DNA from: Tolypothrix sp. PCC 7910
Lineage (GTDB): Bacteria; Cyanobacteriota; Cyanobacteriia; Cyanobacteriales; Nostocaceae
Assembly: GCF_011769525.1 (NCBI RefSeq)
Contig: NZ_CP050440.1
Span: 1,241,501 to 1,305,500 of the forward strand
Direction: 5' to 3'
DNA length: 64,000 nt
This document shows, piece after piece, positions 47,943 to 55,423 of this stretch (positions within the stretch are counted from its first letter, which is position 1; each line of letters opens with the position of its first letter). The position numbers and the translations under genes were made by a program. The notes under the pieces were generated by a model. The model was not told where the DNA came from. It ran no database searches and saw only the letters and a list, made by a program, of their open reading frames with translations.

Positions 47943-48000
47943 GATGAAAATATAATCCTTCCTTCTGCCTCCTGCCCTCTGCCTCCTGCCTTCTTCAAGC
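47943..48000. repeat. Dispersed (CTGCCTC)-type repeat, copy 2
   Basis: It resembles 11963-12019, with GGATGAAAAT, TCCTTCCTTCTGCC and tandem CTGCCTC/CTGCCCT units. It abuts the TGA of the minus-strand gene at 47995-48390. Confidence 0.65.
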
Positions 48001-48390
48001 TGTTTCTATCGGCTCAACAGGTGGTTTATCTGTACCTGATTTGATGCGGGTGATAGTACCTTTGCGGATGCGATCGCTCTTGAGTACTCCACCAGCTTGC
48101 ACATATTCGGCGCTTTCTTTTCCGTATCTGCCAGCAACCGACATCAGCATATTTTCACATACAACACTCAAGGTTTTTTCTAACTTATCAATATCAGTTT
48201 TGGAAGCATCTACTACAGCCAAAGCAGTGTTATGAGCGTTGAGTTTAGTACGTAATTCCTCAATTATTTGTACCATATTTTGCAAGCTGTTAGAATTGCC
48301 AAAATCAAGATTTGGATCAATAGCTTGCATTCCAGAAGCTCTCTGTAGAGCTTTTTCCAGAATCCGAGATGAGCGTTTAGGTAAGGTCAT
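47995..48390 (-). CDS. Unknown helical protein
   Basis: A 131-residue protein with helical, coiled-coil-like residues (NSLQNMVQIIEELRTKLNAH; KTDIDKLEKTLSVV) and a basic C-terminal half (SDRIRKGTITRIKSGTDK). GAGGAG lies a few bases before the ATG on the minus strand, so the start looks real. I do not recognise the family. Similar proteins with an N-terminal SSRILEKALQRASGM segment may be conserved in cyanobacteria, but I cannot confirm that. Its stop codon abuts a dispersed repeat. Confidence 0.6.
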   Translation of the reverse strand: MTLPKRSSRILEKALQRASGMQAIDPNLDFGNSNSLQNMVQIIEELRTKLNAHNTALAVVDASKTDIDKLEKTLSVVCENMLMSVAGRYGKESAEYVQAGGVLKSDRIRKGTITRIKSGTDKPPVEPIETA

Positions 48391-48469
48391 ATAATAGATT
48401 CACTCCTCATTAAAATTGCTACTACAGCACCGCATAAATAAATCAATGCCAATTCGTAATTCGTAATAC

Positions 48470-48494
48470 CCTACGGGAAGCGCAAAGCGCTACG
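48470..48494. repeat. Short palindromic dispersed repeat
   Basis: CCTACGGGAAGCGCAAAGCG is a member of the dispersed palindromic family also found at 43531-43590 and 61478-61504, here inside an AATTCGTAATTCG-type array. Confidence 0.45.
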
Positions 48495-49018
48495 TAATTC
48501 GTAATTAGGAAATTTGGTGAGGATATAGATTTTAGGGGTTGAGTCTGTTTTCCTCTTTTGGCAAATTGATATTAGTTTTTAATTTTGCGGAAAGTTGCGT
48601 GCGGGGGTTCCCCCCGTTGAGCAAACTTTCCAAGACGAATTTCGCTTTGCGGTGCTACTATTAGCTTGTCTTAAAATGGGTAGATTTCGGTTCAGGGAAA
48701 ATAACAAATTTTTAGCTTTTTTTAACAATATTTTGGGTTATAATTCTGTAATTATGCGTAATCATCGAGCGATCGCCTTTTAATCCCCAATTGCTCATTA
48801 AATGAGTAGGTTGGGTTGACGTAAGGAAACCCAACACCGAAATATCGGTTAAGGGTTTTGAAACCAAAATTGGTTTTGGGGAAAAGGTGAAAGGTTAAGG
48901 GTTAAAGGTTTTTTCTTCCCCTTTTCCCTTCCCCGACAAGTATTAACACCTAGTACAGCCTCTTAGTGCAAAAAATTGGCTCGTTGGTTGTGAATGAGAT
49001 CTGGTTGTGAACGAAGGA

Positions 49019-49207
49019 GCGCTCATTGATAGACAACCTGATCGCGTTGGTTGTGAAGGAACCGATGTTCTCTATGGATGAGCGCTCATTGATAGACAAC
49101 CCGATCACATTGGTTATGAAGGAACCGATGTTCTCTATGGATGAGCGCTCGTTGATAGACAACCCGATCACGTTGGTTGTGAAGGAACCGATGTTCTCTA
49201 TGGATGA
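49019..49207 (+). repeat. 63-bp tandem repeat, three copies
   Basis: Copies are at 49019-49081, 49082-49144 and 49145-49207, all exactly 63 bp, with only a few differences between neighbours, all of them transitions. A degenerate piece lies upstream (about 48976-49018). Because 63 is a multiple of three, both strands stay open through the array: the plus frame repeats a 21-residue unit (LIDNPITLVVKEPMFSMDE and so on). There is no start codon with a convincing ribosome site, so I treat it as a minisatellite rather than a gene. Confidence 0.75.
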
Positions 49208-49374
49208 GGTAATTTTGGGAAAGAAGGCTGATTTGGAGTAGATGCTGCATCGCTTGGTGGTATAAATCGCCTACTATTCTCTAGAAAAGACGACATTTCG
49301 CCTTGGCAAAAACATAACTGTTAAAATCAGCATCATGAGCCAAAATGCGAAAAAACGCACTTAGTAGGAGAACA

Positions 49375-49614
49375 ATGCCAGCTATTGTTAAACTACAACT
49401 CTCGTTAGAAGCTTTAGCAGAAGCAATATCTTCCCTTGAGTTACAAGAAAAACGTCAGCTTCAAGAACTAATTGAGCAACAGATTTTTGAAGCCGAAGAA
49501 GCATTGTATGAAGACGATGCAGAAACAATCGCTGAAATTCAAGCAGTGCGCGCTGAGTATAGGGACGGCGAATCAATAACTATCGATGAATATCTTGCTA
49601 ACCGAGCGAATTAG
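49375..49614 (+). CDS. Antitoxin of a type II toxin-antitoxin pair
   Basis: A 79-residue acidic, helical protein (MPAIVKLQLSLEALAEAISS; EAEEALYEDDAETIAEIQAV; ending DEYLANRAN). AGGAG (49366-49370) lies four bases before the ATG at 49375, which I take over an ATG 10 codons upstream. It is followed five bases later by a RelE-type toxin reading frame that carries a stop, the usual antitoxin-first order. The antitoxin would bind the toxin and the operon's promoter. A purely helical fold without a visible DNA-binding motif makes the exact family uncertain. Confidence 0.7.
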   Translation: MPAIVKLQLSLEALAEAISSLELQEKRQLQELIEQQIFEAEEALYEDDAETIAEIQAVRAEYRDGESITIDEYLANRAN

Positions 49615-49619
49615 AAATA

Positions 49620-49883
49620 ATGAGTTATACAGTCGTTATTTCCAAGTCAGTATAAAAGCAGATTGACAACTTACCCAGTGATATTATAAAGCGTGTAATT
49701 GAGAAAATCCAAAGTCTGGCTTCGGAACCGCGTCCTGATGGAGTTGTCAAATTAAAAGGTTCTGATAACGAATATCGTATCCGGATAGGTGATTATAGAG
49801 TTCGCTATGAGATTGATGATGACAGTCAACTCGTACAAATTTTGCAGTGCAAGCATCGAAAAGATGTTTATAGAAAAAGTTAG
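49620..49883 (+). pseudogene. RelE/ParE-type toxin gene broken by one stop codon
   Basis: From ATG 49620 to the TAG at 49881-49883 the frame is open for 87 codons except for a TAA at 49653-49655 (codon 12, probably CAA to TAA). Beyond it, the protein continues normally: KQIDNLPSDIIKRVIEKIQS-like (with the stop in place of Q12), then KLKGSDNEYRIRIGDYRVRY and HRKDVYRK, the core of RelE/ParE mRNA interferases and gyrase toxins. No second start codon is visible after the stop. The single change may be a true loss-of-function, a sequencing error or a read-through site. Confidence 0.8.
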
Positions 49884-49996
49884 TTGAGATATATTGATTG
49901 GTTATTTTGGGCGAAGTGCGATCGCAGTTTGCAACAAAAAGAGCGTAGACGCTGCATCGGCTTGTCGTAGACATCGCATTTTCTGAGTAGTGAACC

Positions 49997-50028
49997 GCGA
50001 TCGCATTTTGTCGAGCAGCGATCGCACT
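49997..50028. repeat. 32-bp HIP1-flanked repeat, copy 1
   Basis: Begins and ends with GCGATCGC sites (HIP1) around ATTTTGTCGAGCA. An identical copy is at 50486-50517; the neighbouring bases are also alike (TGAAxx before, xxATACT after). Confidence 0.8.
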
Positions 50029-50138
50029 TTATACTGTTGAGACGGGGAAGGCGATCGCATCCCCAAATTCCAACGCTGTAAGCCCACAAATCCCACCTGC
50101 AGGCAAAAGTGTCAAACTGCAAGTGGATTGTTATATCC

Positions 50139-50420
50139 TTAACTAACTTTTTTTTGAGGAATTAGTTGAATTAGTGTACGTAGTGCGTGATTTACTGCTT
50201 CTGCATTCGGGAAAAATTCTCGAACATCTGGATCGAGCATGATTGCACCTTCTGGCATTGTTAAGTGCTGTACTACGGTTGTGCCATCTGCTTGATGAAT
50301 TGTTACCGTATGTCCTTGTCGATATTCTTGATGATGTTTTCCCCGCACACCACCTGTAAAATCATATTCAGGTAGCATATCGTTATCTGGGGTTTCAACA
50401 TGAGAATTATTGTTGTTCAT
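50139..50420 (-). CDS. Antitoxin-like small protein, orphan
   Basis: Read as 93 residues from the ATG at 50420 (MNNNNSHVETPDND); longer forms would run into the 32-bp repeat and are unlikely. The middle has MLPEYDFTGGVRGKHHQEYR, a motif seen in small cyanobacterial antitoxin-like proteins, and the C-terminus ends with LDPDVREFFPNAEAVNHALR, a ribbon-helix-like tail. No toxin gene is next to it; one copy of the 32-bp repeat lies just upstream of it and the other downstream. It may act as an unattached antitoxin or regulator. Confidence 0.55.
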   Translation of the reverse strand: MNNNNSHVETPDNDMLPEYDFTGGVRGKHHQEYRQGHTVTIHQADGTTVVQHLTMPEGAIMLDPDVREFFPNAEAVNHALRTLIQLIPQKKVS

Positions 50421-50485
50421 AGATGCTTTGTTCTCTAGCTGTGGCTTGACGAAAACTTGAAAATTCCAGATAGTTCTAGTGAATT

Positions 50486-50517
50486 GCGATCGCATTTTGT
50501 CGAGCAGCGATCGCACT
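50486..50517. repeat. 32-bp HIP1-flanked repeat, copy 2
   Basis: Identical to 49997-50028, in the same orientation. The two copies bracket the orphan antitoxin-like gene. Confidence 0.8.
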
Positions 50518-50594
50518 CAATACTTTGAGGCTAGGTGAATTGATGAATGCTACTAATTGTTCAAAATTACACTACTAAACCTGAAAATTACGAA

Positions 50595-53500
50595 TTACTT
50601 CCACCATCGCCCCACATCTATAATGGCACGGGCAACTTCTGCCGTTGCAACTTCACCACCTAATGCAAAGATAACTGGAAAAAATACCATGATATCTAAC
50701 AGCAAATGAGGACGAGTGCGAAGGGATAGCTGATGAAGTGTATCTCCCCAAAGCAGAAAAAGTTTGGCAGATGGAATTTGTGACATACCTAAAGCTAATG
50801 CACTAAGGGCACAGGTGCAATATCTCTCATCCTGAATCGAGCGTGCGGCGGTGAGTGCTTCTGTTAATAACTCAGGTGGCAGATTCTCAGCTAAGGCACT
50901 CAAGGCAACGGCACGATCAGAGTCAGGTTGAATCGAGCGTAAGGCAGCGAGTGCTTCTGGCAATAATTCTGGCAGTTTTGCTGCTAAAAAAACACTCAAA
51001 GCAAGGGCGCGATCAGACTCAGGCTGAATCGAGCGTGCGACAGTGAGTGCTTCTGGCAATAACTCTGGCAGTTCTGCTGCTAAGGCACTCAAGGCACGGG
51101 CGCGATCAAACTCAGACTGAATAGAGCGTATGGCAGCGAGTGCTTCTGTTAATAAATCTGGCGGCAGTTGTTCTGCTAAGGCACTCAAGGCACGGGCACG
51201 ATATCCCTCATCCAGAATAGAGCGTGCGGCAGTGAGTGCTTCTGGCAATACTTCTGGCAGATTCTGAGCTAAGGCAATCAAGGCATCGGCGCGAAATATC
51301 TCATTCTGAATAGAGCGTGCGGTAGTCAGTGCTTCTGGCAATACCTCTGGCATATTCCGAGCTAAGACACTCAAGGCACGGGCGCGATCAGACTCATCCT
51401 GAATCAAGCGTACGGCAGTGAGTGCTTCTGTTAACAACTCAGGTGGCAGATTCTCAGCTAAGGCACTCAAGGCATCGGCGCGAGCTAATTCATACTGAAT
51501 TGAACGCGCGGTGGTGAGTGCTTCTGGCAATACTTCTGGCAGATTCTGAGCTAATGCTCTCAAGGCAAGGATGCGATCAAACTCAGACTGAATTGATCGT
51601 GCAGCGGTGAGTGCTTCTGGCAATACCTCTGGCAGATTCTGAGCTAATGCTCTCAAGGCATTGGCGCGAGCTAATTCATCCTGAATCAAGCGTACGGCAG
51701 TGAGTGCTTCTTGTAACAACTCAGGTGGCAGATTCTCAGCTAAGTCACTCAACACAACGGCACGAGCAGATTCATCCTGAATAGAGCGTGCGACAGTGAG
51801 TGCTTCTGTTAACAACTCAGGTGGCAGATTCTCAGCTAAGTCACTCAAGGCATCGGCCCGAGCTAATTCATACTGAATCAAGCGTGCAGCGGTGAGTGCT
51901 TCTGACAATACCTCTGGCAGATTCTGAGCTAAGTCACTCAAGGCACGGGCGCGATATCTCTCATCCTGAATAGAGCGTGCGACAGTGAGTGCTTCTGTTA
52001 ACAACTCAGGTGGCAGATTCTCAGCTAAGCTACTCAAGGCAAGTGCGCGAGCAGATTCATCCTGAATCAAGCGTGCGACGGTGAGTGCTTCTTGTAACAA
52101 CTCTGGCAGTTTCGCTGCTAAGACACTCAAGGCATGGGCGCGAGAATACTCATTCGGAATCAAGCGTACGGCGGTGAGTGCTTCTTGTAACAACTCTGGC
52201 AGTTTCTGAGCTAAGGCACTCAAGGCACAGGTGCGAGCAGATTCATCCTGAATCAAGCGTGCAGCAGTGAGTGCTTCTGTTAACAACTTAGGTGGCAGAT
52301 TCTCAGCTAAGGCACTCAAGGCATCGGCGCGAGAATACTCATTCGGAATCAAGCGTACGGCGGTAAGTGCTTCTGGCAATAACTCTGGCAGTTTTGCTGC
52401 TAAGGCCCTCAAGGCACGTGCGCGAGCAGATTCATCCTGAATCAAGCGTGCGGCGGTAAGTGCTTCTGGCAATACTTCTGGCAGATTCTCAGCTAAGGCA
52501 CTCAAGGCAGAGGCGCGAAAATACTCAGACTGAATCGAGAGTGCGGCGGTGAGTGCTTCTGGCAATACTTCTGGCAGATTCTCAGCTAAGGCACTCAAGG
52601 CAGAGGCGCGAGAATACTCATCCTGAATCGAGCGCGCGGTGGTGAGTGCTTCTTGTAACAACTCAGGTGGCAGATTCTCAGCTAAGGCACTTAAGGCAGA
52701 GGCGCGAGAATACTCATCCTGAATCGAGCACGCGGTGGCGAGTGCTTCTTGTAACAACTCAGGTGGCAGATTCTCAGCTAAGGCACTTAAGGCATCGACG
52801 CGAGAATACTCATCCTGAATCGAGCGTGCAGCGGTGAATGCTTCTGAAAGTGCGAGTTTTTTTAATTTGGTTGGCAAATAGTTAAATAACTCTGCAAGGA
52901 CTGCGACTTTCTGTTTTAATTCTGGATTTTGCAGGGCATAAGCTAGCCCTTGTTCAGCAGTCCACACCTTTTTTTTAACCAAAGCCATCAGCAATTTAAC
53001 TGGTAATTTTGCTGCCAAACTATTAAGCGATGCCGTAATCAAAGCATAGCGACATTGCAAACCCACCACTTGCGGCAATGTTGACTCATCCCAATTCGCT
53101 TCTGCTAATTCCCAAGCACGAGAAACATCTGTGATGTAACCCCCTGTTTGTGCCAATTGTTCCCGCACTTCAAACCAGCCATTATTCCCAGTTGCCGACT
53201 CCTCCCACAATAAAGAGTGAATCTCTTCAACCCGTCCCGCCTTCTCCAAATGCCAAACTAAACGCTGATGAATGTAACCATCATTGGGCAAGGTATGCCA
53301 TAAATTATTCTGGGTTTTCTGCCGATACTTCTCCAACAATGCAGCGTGAGCATCAGCAAGATTTAAACCTAACCCTGGCAAATCTCCTGTCCGTCTTAGC
53401 TGTGGCGCAGCAGTTAACAAATTACAGGCTAAATCATGGAATAAGTCATGTAAGCGATAGGTAGGCGTACCATCAGCAAGGGGTACTCCTGTTAATAGCA

Positions 53501-54899
53501 ATGCCTTATTCCGTAAATATTGCAACATCTTGGCAGCATCACGCTCATCCATTGCCCACAGTGTCGCCGCCATCATCTTATTAATGTTGACATCCTCTGG
53601 TAACACCCCCAACCAAGCAAAATGCTGTTGCTTTTCTTGAGGCATTCGCTTGACACTCAAGTTTAATGATGCGGTTAAACTCAAGCGTTTTAAACTCGCC
53701 TCATCGGTAATTTCCTCTGCTTCCGGTCGGTCAAAACTGGTTAATCTGGCTACCTCTTGCCGAATATCCGCCAATAGTTCATCCCAAGTCGTACCGCTAG
53801 CAACTTCGGCGGCTGCGAGTTCCAATGCTAGGGGGAGATAACCAACACCTTGGGCTAAATTTTTGGCTGACTGACGTTCTGCACCTGTAATTTCCCGTCT
53901 TAATTTCTTCGTCAGCAATTCCATCGCCTGCTCTGGTTTCATGATATCCAGGCTGTAGGTGCTGGCTGCTAAGGCATCAGCAATTGCCCCTTCACGAGTT
54001 GTTACTAAAACCTGACACCGCACCCCACCCACATTAAACGCTTGTGCATCTTGCGTATTCCATGCATCATCTACCACCAGCAACACCGCTTTGTCATAAA
54101 GCAGCGTCCGTAAATGGTTGGTAGTTGCTTCTACACTGGTAGGTTTAAAGCTATAGTCTCCTAATGCTTGCACCCAGCCACTAACTAAAGACAGCACATC
54201 AGGCTGTTGACCTAATGTAGCCCACAAAATACCATCACAAAACCGAGTTTGGATTTCTGCATCTACTGCTAAAGCTGCTGCTAAAGTCGATTTACCCACA
54301 GAACCCAAACCGTGAATCGCCGTAATTACCAAAGTGCGATTATCTTCTGTGAGCAGGCGAGTCTTTAAATCATCGCTGTATTCTGGGCGTTCAACAAAGT
54401 GTGCAGGTAAAGGAGGGGCTTGAAATATCGCCAGCTTAGTTTGGGGTACAACAGCAATACCCTCATATTCAGGGTAATTCGCTTCTAGTTGTGGAGATTT
54501 CTGAGATTTGTTGCTTTGCCATACCTTATCAAATCGTTTCAGGTTCTTTTCTTTATCCTTTGACCATAGCTTTAATGTAAAGTGCCACTCATCAGAACCC
54601 TGAGTTTGAATCCGGTTATCTTCCAGAATTTTGACAAAATCCTTGAGTAAATTCAGCGCTTCGCGGATTTGCGTTTTAGTTAACTTACCTGGATATTCGT
54701 CTTTTAGCGTCAACAACTCCAAAGCCACCAGAGTTGTTTTCATCGTCAGCTTAGGGTTAGCGCTATCTGCTTCTTTCCAGTCGTACTCAATCTTAAATTC
54801 ATCCTCCGCAAATTCCCCAGCCGCAAAACCAAGCAACGCCCCTAACAGACGCTTAACTCGCTTTTGAATTACAGGGCCTTTACTAGGTTCTCGCGCCAT
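50595..54899 (-). CDS. NB-ARC type STAND ATPase with 21 helical repeats
   Basis: A 1434-residue protein. The N-terminal 130 residues form an undescribed helical domain (EYDWKEADSANPKLTMK; RFDKVW at 122-127). The NB-ARC ATPase follows: P-loop GLGSVGKST (197-205), Walker B LLVVDD (273-278), LVTTR (298-302) and the GLPL-type motif GYLPLALELA (353-362). After a winged-helix region comes, from about 685 to 1365, an array of 21 units of 31-32 residues with the consensus ALSALAENLPPELLTEALTA then ARSIQDESDRAR. The C-terminus is unique (about 1365-1434). The architecture is that of STAND sensors such as plant and bacterial NLR-like proteins. No ribosome-binding site is clear. Confidence 0.85.
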   Translation of the reverse strand: MAREPSKGPVIQKRVKRLLGALLGFAAGEFAEDEFKIEYDWKEADSANPKLTMKTTLVALELLTLKDEYPGKLTKTQIREALNLLKDFVKILEDNRIQTQGSDEWHFTLKLWSKDKEKNLKRFDKVWQSNKSQKSPQLEANYPEYEGIAVVPQTKLAIFQAPPLPAHFVERPEYSDDLKTRLLTEDNRTLVITAIHGLGSVGKSTLAAALAVDAEIQTRFCDGILWATLGQQPDVLSLVSGWVQALGDYSFKPTSVEATTNHLRTLLYDKAVLLVVDDAWNTQDAQAFNVGGVRCQVLVTTREGAIADALAASTYSLDIMKPEQAMELLTKKLRREITGAERQSAKNLAQGVGYLPLALELAAAEVASGTTWDELLADIRQEVARLTSFDRPEAEEITDEASLKRLSLTASLNLSVKRMPQEKQQHFAWLGVLPEDVNINKMMAATLWAMDERDAAKMLQYLRNKALLLTGVPLADGTPTYRLHDLFHDLACNLLTAAPQLRRTGDLPGLGLNLADAHAALLEKYRQKTQNNLWHTLPNDGYIHQRLVWHLEKAGRVEEIHSLLWEESATGNNGWFEVREQLAQTGGYITDVSRAWELAEANWDESTLPQVVGLQCRYALITASLNSLAAKLPVKLLMALVKKKVWTAEQGLAYALQNPELKQKVAVLAELFNYLPTKLKKLALSEAFTAARSIQDEYSRVDALSALAENLPPELLQEALATACSIQDEYSRASALSALAENLPPELLQEALTTARSIQDEYSRASALSALAENLPEVLPEALTAALSIQSEYFRASALSALAENLPEVLPEALTAARLIQDESARARALRALAAKLPELLPEALTAVRLIPNEYSRADALSALAENLPPKLLTEALTAARLIQDESARTCALSALAQKLPELLQEALTAVRLIPNEYSRAHALSVLAAKLPELLQEALTVARLIQDESARALALSSLAENLPPELLTEALTVARSIQDERYRARALSDLAQNLPEVLSEALTAARLIQYELARADALSDLAENLPPELLTEALTVARSIQDESARAVVLSDLAENLPPELLQEALTAVRLIQDELARANALRALAQNLPEVLPEALTAARSIQSEFDRILALRALAQNLPEVLPEALTTARSIQYELARADALSALAENLPPELLTEALTAVRLIQDESDRARALSVLARNMPEVLPEALTTARSIQNEIFRADALIALAQNLPEVLPEALTAARSILDEGYRARALSALAEQLPPDLLTEALAAIRSIQSEFDRARALSALAAELPELLPEALTVARSIQPESDRALALSVFLAAKLPELLPEALAALRSIQPDSDRAVALSALAENLPPELLTEALTAARSIQDERYCTCALSALALGMSQIPSAKLFLLWGDTLHQLSLRTRPHLLLDIMVFFPVIFALGGEVATAEVARAIIDVGRWWK
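50800..52850 (-). repeat. Array of 21 near-identical 93-96 bp repeats inside the STAND gene
   Basis: The 31-32 residue units are repeated with high nucleotide similarity. Two forms alternate: one with LPPELLTEAL (96 bp) and one with LPEVLPEAL (93 bp), so copy length varies by one codon. One unit has an extra residue (VFLAAKLPELL). The similarity suggests recent expansion by unequal recombination. Confidence 0.8.
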
Positions 54900-55423
54900 T
54901 GCATTGCCAAAATCGACCAGAAAGTTTGGGGCTACCCCAGTTTAAAACCACTACCCCAAGCTTCTTGAATCCTGATTTTAAAGCATTTCCCCTGAGATTG
55001 GGGTATTTGCTTAAGGACACAACCCCAAAGAGATGCTTTAGCTACGAACTCTTTGAGGGACAAACATGAAACGCCGTCAAAATATTGCCAACAAAACCAT
55101 TGCTTTATTACTGGCTATGCAACTATTCCTCATTGGCTTACAAGCTAAAACCCGTATTGACCAAGGTAACTCAACTATTGAGACATTAATCTGGATGATT
55201 CAACAGTATATTCCGGTTTTGGTCAAGGTTAAAAGGTTGGATGGGTAATGGGGAATGGGGTAATTGGTAATGGGTGATGGGTAATGGGTAATAGGAATTT
55301 CTCCCCAGTCCCCAATCCCTAATCCCCAATCCCCTATCCCTTTTCCCCCCAGGCCTTGCATGATGATCGGAATTGATGAAAAAATTGATCCGCGAGTAGC
55401 CCAAGGGATGCAAGAGGAAATCT
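54900..55423. other. Region between the STAND gene and purD
   Basis: It holds inverted-repeat pieces (ACCCCAA / TTGGGGT near 54950-54997; AAAGCAT / ATGCTTT near 54979-55039), one small possible gene (55066-55248) and TAATGGGTAATGGGT-type tandem repeats (about 55247-55290), then CCCCAATCCC-type repeats (about 55304-55340) up to the purD start. Confidence 0.5.
55066..55248 (+). CDS. Possible small membrane-type protein
   Basis: A 60-residue frame with a basic start (MKRRQNIANK) and a hydrophobic stretch (TIALLLAMQLFLIGLQ), then a mixed C-terminal half. GAGG lies about 8 bases before the ATG. It is divergent from the STAND gene, so it shares the spacer with it. Too short for certainty; no known family is recognised. 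Confidence 0.4.
   Translation: MKRRQNIANKTIALLLAMQLFLIGLQAKTRIDQGNSTIETLIWMIQQYIPVLVKVKRLDG

Larger units (their letters stand above)
48391..49374. other. Gene-poor region with three kinds of repeat
   Basis: There is no supported gene over about 980 bp. It holds a palindromic repeat at 48470-48494, another at about 48598-48630, a GTTGGGTT/AACCCAAC hairpin (48810-48835), a degenerate block at about 48976-49018 and the 63-bp tandem repeat at 49019-49207. ORFs of 62-73 codons on both strands are repeat-derived or featureless. Confidence 0.6.

Noticed and set aside
48595-48783. A 62-codon plus-strand frame
   Set aside because: It begins within a palindromic repeat, has no ribosome-binding site and reads as AT-rich low-complexity sequence.
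49019-49207. CRISPR array
   Set aside because: The 63-bp units are directly adjacent with no unique spacers; it is a tandem repeat. No other repeat-spacer pattern was found in the window.
49880-50122. Cys/Arg-rich overlapping frames on the minus strand
   Set aside because: Made of HIP1-type repeat sequence; no start context and no recognisable protein features.
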